A stretch of DNA of 7,518 bases from Bacillota bacterium (GTDB lineage Bacteria > Bacillota_B > Desulfitobacteriia > Desulfitobacteriales > Desulfitobacteriaceae): the NCBI GenBank assembly GCA_021779415.1, contig JAJYAS010000150.1, forward strand, positions 1 through 7,518. The letters are read 5' to 3'. The first letter of the stretch is position 1, and the number at the start of each line of letters is the position of its first letter. Made by a program: the position numbers and the translations under genes. A model generated the notes under the pieces. The model had not been told where the DNA came from and did not search any database. It saw nothing but the letters and a program-made list of their open reading frames with translations. Shown one piece after another: positions 6,212-7,518 of this stretch.

Positions 6212-7253
6212 TGACGATCCTCCCATGGGTGTTTAAGAGTTCACTGCACGGTATATTCCAGTACCGAGCAACATCGCGAATCTCATCAAGTTTCTCGATT
6301 TTTTTGTCATTCTGTTTATATAAGACAAGTTCACAGGTGGACATTCTTCGTCGCGGACGATTCCAATCAATTTCCATGGCCCAAATCGGTATGATACCCA
6401 ACGAGCTGAGCCTGGTTTCTATTTCATGATCACGCTCTGCAAATATCAGGGCTTTACGTCCTTGAAATGCAGCAAGATCAAATTCTCCAGATAATGGGTT
6501 CCTGCCTTTCTGAAGGTCTCGACGTTGTGCTTGCTCCCTTGCTTTTGAGGGGATTAAGGTCTTTGCGTGTTCTAGTTTTAGTTTTAGGACCCTTATTTCT
6601 GTTTCTATTTCTGCTCGTTCCCCTTCGAGCTCTGTCACTCTATTGCGGAATTTTCCAGCCTCTTCTTTTTCTCTCATCCTTTGAATTTTTATAGCTATCA
6701 TCTCATTTTTAAGTTTTTCTAATTGTCCCTTAGTTCTTAGGGTTTCCACATTGGCTTTTCTTAGCTTATTTCCTAGAGTCTTTATCCGCTTTTGTAGTTT
6801 TTCATCAATTTGACTCCCCTCTTTTACTGGCTCGGTTTCTATCTCCCCTGGCATTGTCGCGATTACTGTTAACGCTTCATCATTCTCTAGTTCTTTGTTT
6901 TCCTGAGCTTGACAATATAACTCCTCCCCTCGTGCTTTGATTTCCGGGTCAGCGCTCAACGTAAACATGTATCCAACTTTAAATTGTTCTCTTGAAGAAA
7001 CATTTCCAGCAGAATACATTAAAAAGGTTTCTTCAGGGAGGGCTTCCAATTCTTTTCTAAGGTGTCGATTGATTTCTTGCCAAATCTTAACCCTGTCCTC
7101 TCCTTTTCCGTGCGCTGGAGATATGATTTCCGGAATGATATCGTTCTTTGGAGGGTTTATTTTTCGTTTTAGTCGTTTCGCTAGTTCTTTCAAACTCTCT
7201 TCTGTAAATCCATTTAATATCTGTTCAGGGTCATATTGAATAGTATCGATCAT
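6204..7253 (-). CDS. Coiled-coil protein of the McrBC-like module, possible DUF2325-like C-terminal domain
   Basis: The protein has 349 residues and no family I can name for its whole length. Residues 1-130 are mostly helical and charged, with FLMYSAGNVSSREQFKVGYMF near 77-97. Residues about 148-232 form a long Lys/Glu-rich coiled coil. Residues about 264-340 look like a small alternating alpha/beta domain: a strand RKALIFAE, a helix ending LSSLG, a strand IIPIWAMEID, then TCELVLYKQ, a helix and NIPCSELL. This order resembles DUF2325, but the match is by eye and weak. The start ATG7253 has GGGAGGG a few bases upstream. It is the first full gene of the module and overlaps the McrB-like start by 8 bases (ATGATTAG). 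A coiled-coil partner beside a motor and nuclease suggests an adaptor, sensor or oligomerisation factor. There is no signal peptide or membrane segment. Confidence 0.7.
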   Translation of the reverse strand: MIDTIQYDPEQILNGFTEESLKELAKRLKRKINPPKNDIIPEIISPAHGKGEDRVKIWQEINRHLRKELEALPEETFLMYSAGNVSSREQFKVGYMFTLSADPEIKARGEELYCQAQENKELENDEALTVIATMPGEIETEPVKEGSQIDEKLQKRIKTLGNKLRKANVETLRTKGQLEKLKNEMIAIKIQRMREKEEAGKFRNRVTELEGERAEIETEIRVLKLKLEHAKTLIPSKAREQAQRRDLQKGRNPLSGEFDLAAFQGRKALIFAERDHEIETRLSSLGIIPIWAMEIDWNRPRRRMSTCELVLYKQNDKKIEKLDEIRDVARYWNIPCSELLNTHGRIVND

Positions 7254-7294
7254 AATCCCTCCCTAATTAAGGCATGATTATGGATTTTCTTCAT
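7250..7294 (-). CDS. Possible 14-codon leader ORF of the McrBC-like module
   Basis: On the minus strand ATG7294 opens a frame reading MKKIHNHALIREGL and stops at TGA (7252-7250). It has a good ribosome binding site, AGGAG (complement of 7300-7304), with a 5-base spacer. Its stop overlaps the coiled-coil gene's start as ATGA, the classic layout for translational coupling. The two initiation regions also look alike (AATTAGGAG and AATTAGGGAGG). It could be a regulatory leader peptide or a chance ORF made by the duplicated ribosome binding site. Confidence 0.4.
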   Translation of the reverse strand: MKKIHNHALIREGL

Positions 7295-7343
7295 GAGCAC
7301 TCCTAATTCCTTCCGGGCACTTCAAAACTCATGGGAAATAATG

Positions 7344-7359
7344 TACGTCAATACGTCAA
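7344..7359. repeat. Tandem TACGTCAA repeat in the divergent intergenic region
   Basis: TACGTCAA occurs twice in immediate tandem, at 7344-7351 and 7352-7359. On the minus strand each copy contains TTGACG, one mismatch from a -35 hexamer, but no -10 lies at the right distance. It sits in the 188-base region between the leftward module and the rightward asparagine synthetase gene. It may be a regulator site for either gene. I see no convincing promoter elsewhere in this region. Confidence 0.3.
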
Positions 7360-7441
7360 CATTAACCCTTTTAGTTGTTAAAGCATAGATTGTTAGTATC
7401 TTCATTTGATAATGATTTGTATTTACCAAGGAGGAATTTAC

Positions 7442-7518
7442 ATGTGTGGAATCGTTGGTTGGGTGGATTGGAAACGTGATCTAACCCTGCAAAAAGAGGT
7501 TTTAGGCGCTATGACACA
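7442..7518 (+). CDS. asnB: Asparagine synthetase (glutamine-hydrolysing), N-terminal fragment
   Basis: The first 25 codons are visible and the gene runs off the right edge. The protein begins MCGIVGWVDWKRD, with the N-terminal Cys2 nucleophile of class II glutamine amidotransferases. The family cleaves glutamine and transfers ammonia to aspartyl-AMP to make asparagine. The WVDW stretch followed by DLTLQKEVLGAMT is typical of Bacillus-type asparagine synthetases and unlike GlmS or PurF. The start has an excellent AAGGAGG (7428-7434) with a 7-base spacer. It is divergent from the McrBC-like module, so it is probably the ordinary chromosomal flank of that module. The assignment rests on 25 residues only. 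Confidence 0.75.
   Translation, partial: MCGIVGWVDWKRDLTLQKEVLGAMT

Noticed and set aside
6212..6226. ATG6226 as the start of the McrB-like protein
   Set aside because: It overlaps the GGGAGGA that serves ATG6211 and has no ribosome binding site upstream.
6467..7239. Plus-strand open frames opposite the coiled-coil gene, including a Leu-rich stretch near 6600 that looks like a membrane helix
   Set aside because: The Leu-rich run is the antisense of Lys/Glu-rich coiled-coil codons, a common artefact.
1..7518. CRISPR array, tRNA/rRNA genes, transposase or insertion-sequence ends
   Set aside because: No regularly spaced repeats, no tRNA-like cloverleaf, and no transposase reading frame or terminal inverted repeats were seen.

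Overview
The window looks like chromosomal DNA of a low-to-mid GC anaerobic Bacillota, most likely a Desulfosporosinus/Desulfitobacterium-like clostridium. This rests on near-consensus purine-rich ribosome binding sites, a perfect sigma-A type promoter, a DUF1847 and DUF5714 gene pair, and a Bacillus-type asparagine synthetase start. The genus is inferred from gene content and was not tested by a search.

Layout, left to right. (1) 1-373, minus strand: an AbrB/SpoVT-type transition-state regulator behind a strong inverted-repeat operator, followed by the first nine codons of a downstream gene that runs off the left edge. (2) 374-684: intergenic, with an orphan terminator-like hairpin and a near-perfect sigma-A promoter fully overlapped by a CsoR/CstR/FrmR-type palindrome. 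(3) 685-2395, plus strand: a two-gene operon driven by that promoter. It encodes a Cys-rich DUF1847 protein fused to a C-terminal rhodanese domain, then a very Cys-rich DUF5714 protein. The operator and the rhodanese Cys together suggest control by reactive sulfur (CstR-like) or metal (CsoR-like). (4) 2353-7294, minus strand: a tightly coupled module transcribed leftward. Its order is a possible 14-codon leader ORF, a coiled-coil protein, a McrB-like AAA+ motor, and a McrC-like DUF2357/PD-(D/E)XK nuclease. All junctions overlap by 4 to 17 bases. (5) 7254-7441: divergent intergenic region. (6) 7442-7518, plus strand: the start of a glutamine-hydrolysing asparagine synthetase.

The most interesting part is the minus-strand module. 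Its motor and nuclease are recognisable as distant McrB/McrC relatives (type IV restriction or defence). The motor has a large N-terminal half with no domain I recognise and a variant sensor-1 motif. The first gene is a coiled-coil protein ending in a small alpha/beta domain that may be DUF2325-like. I infer a three-component defence system in which the coiled-coil protein acts as sensor or adaptor. The last gene of this module overlaps tail-to-tail with DUF5714 by 43 bp.
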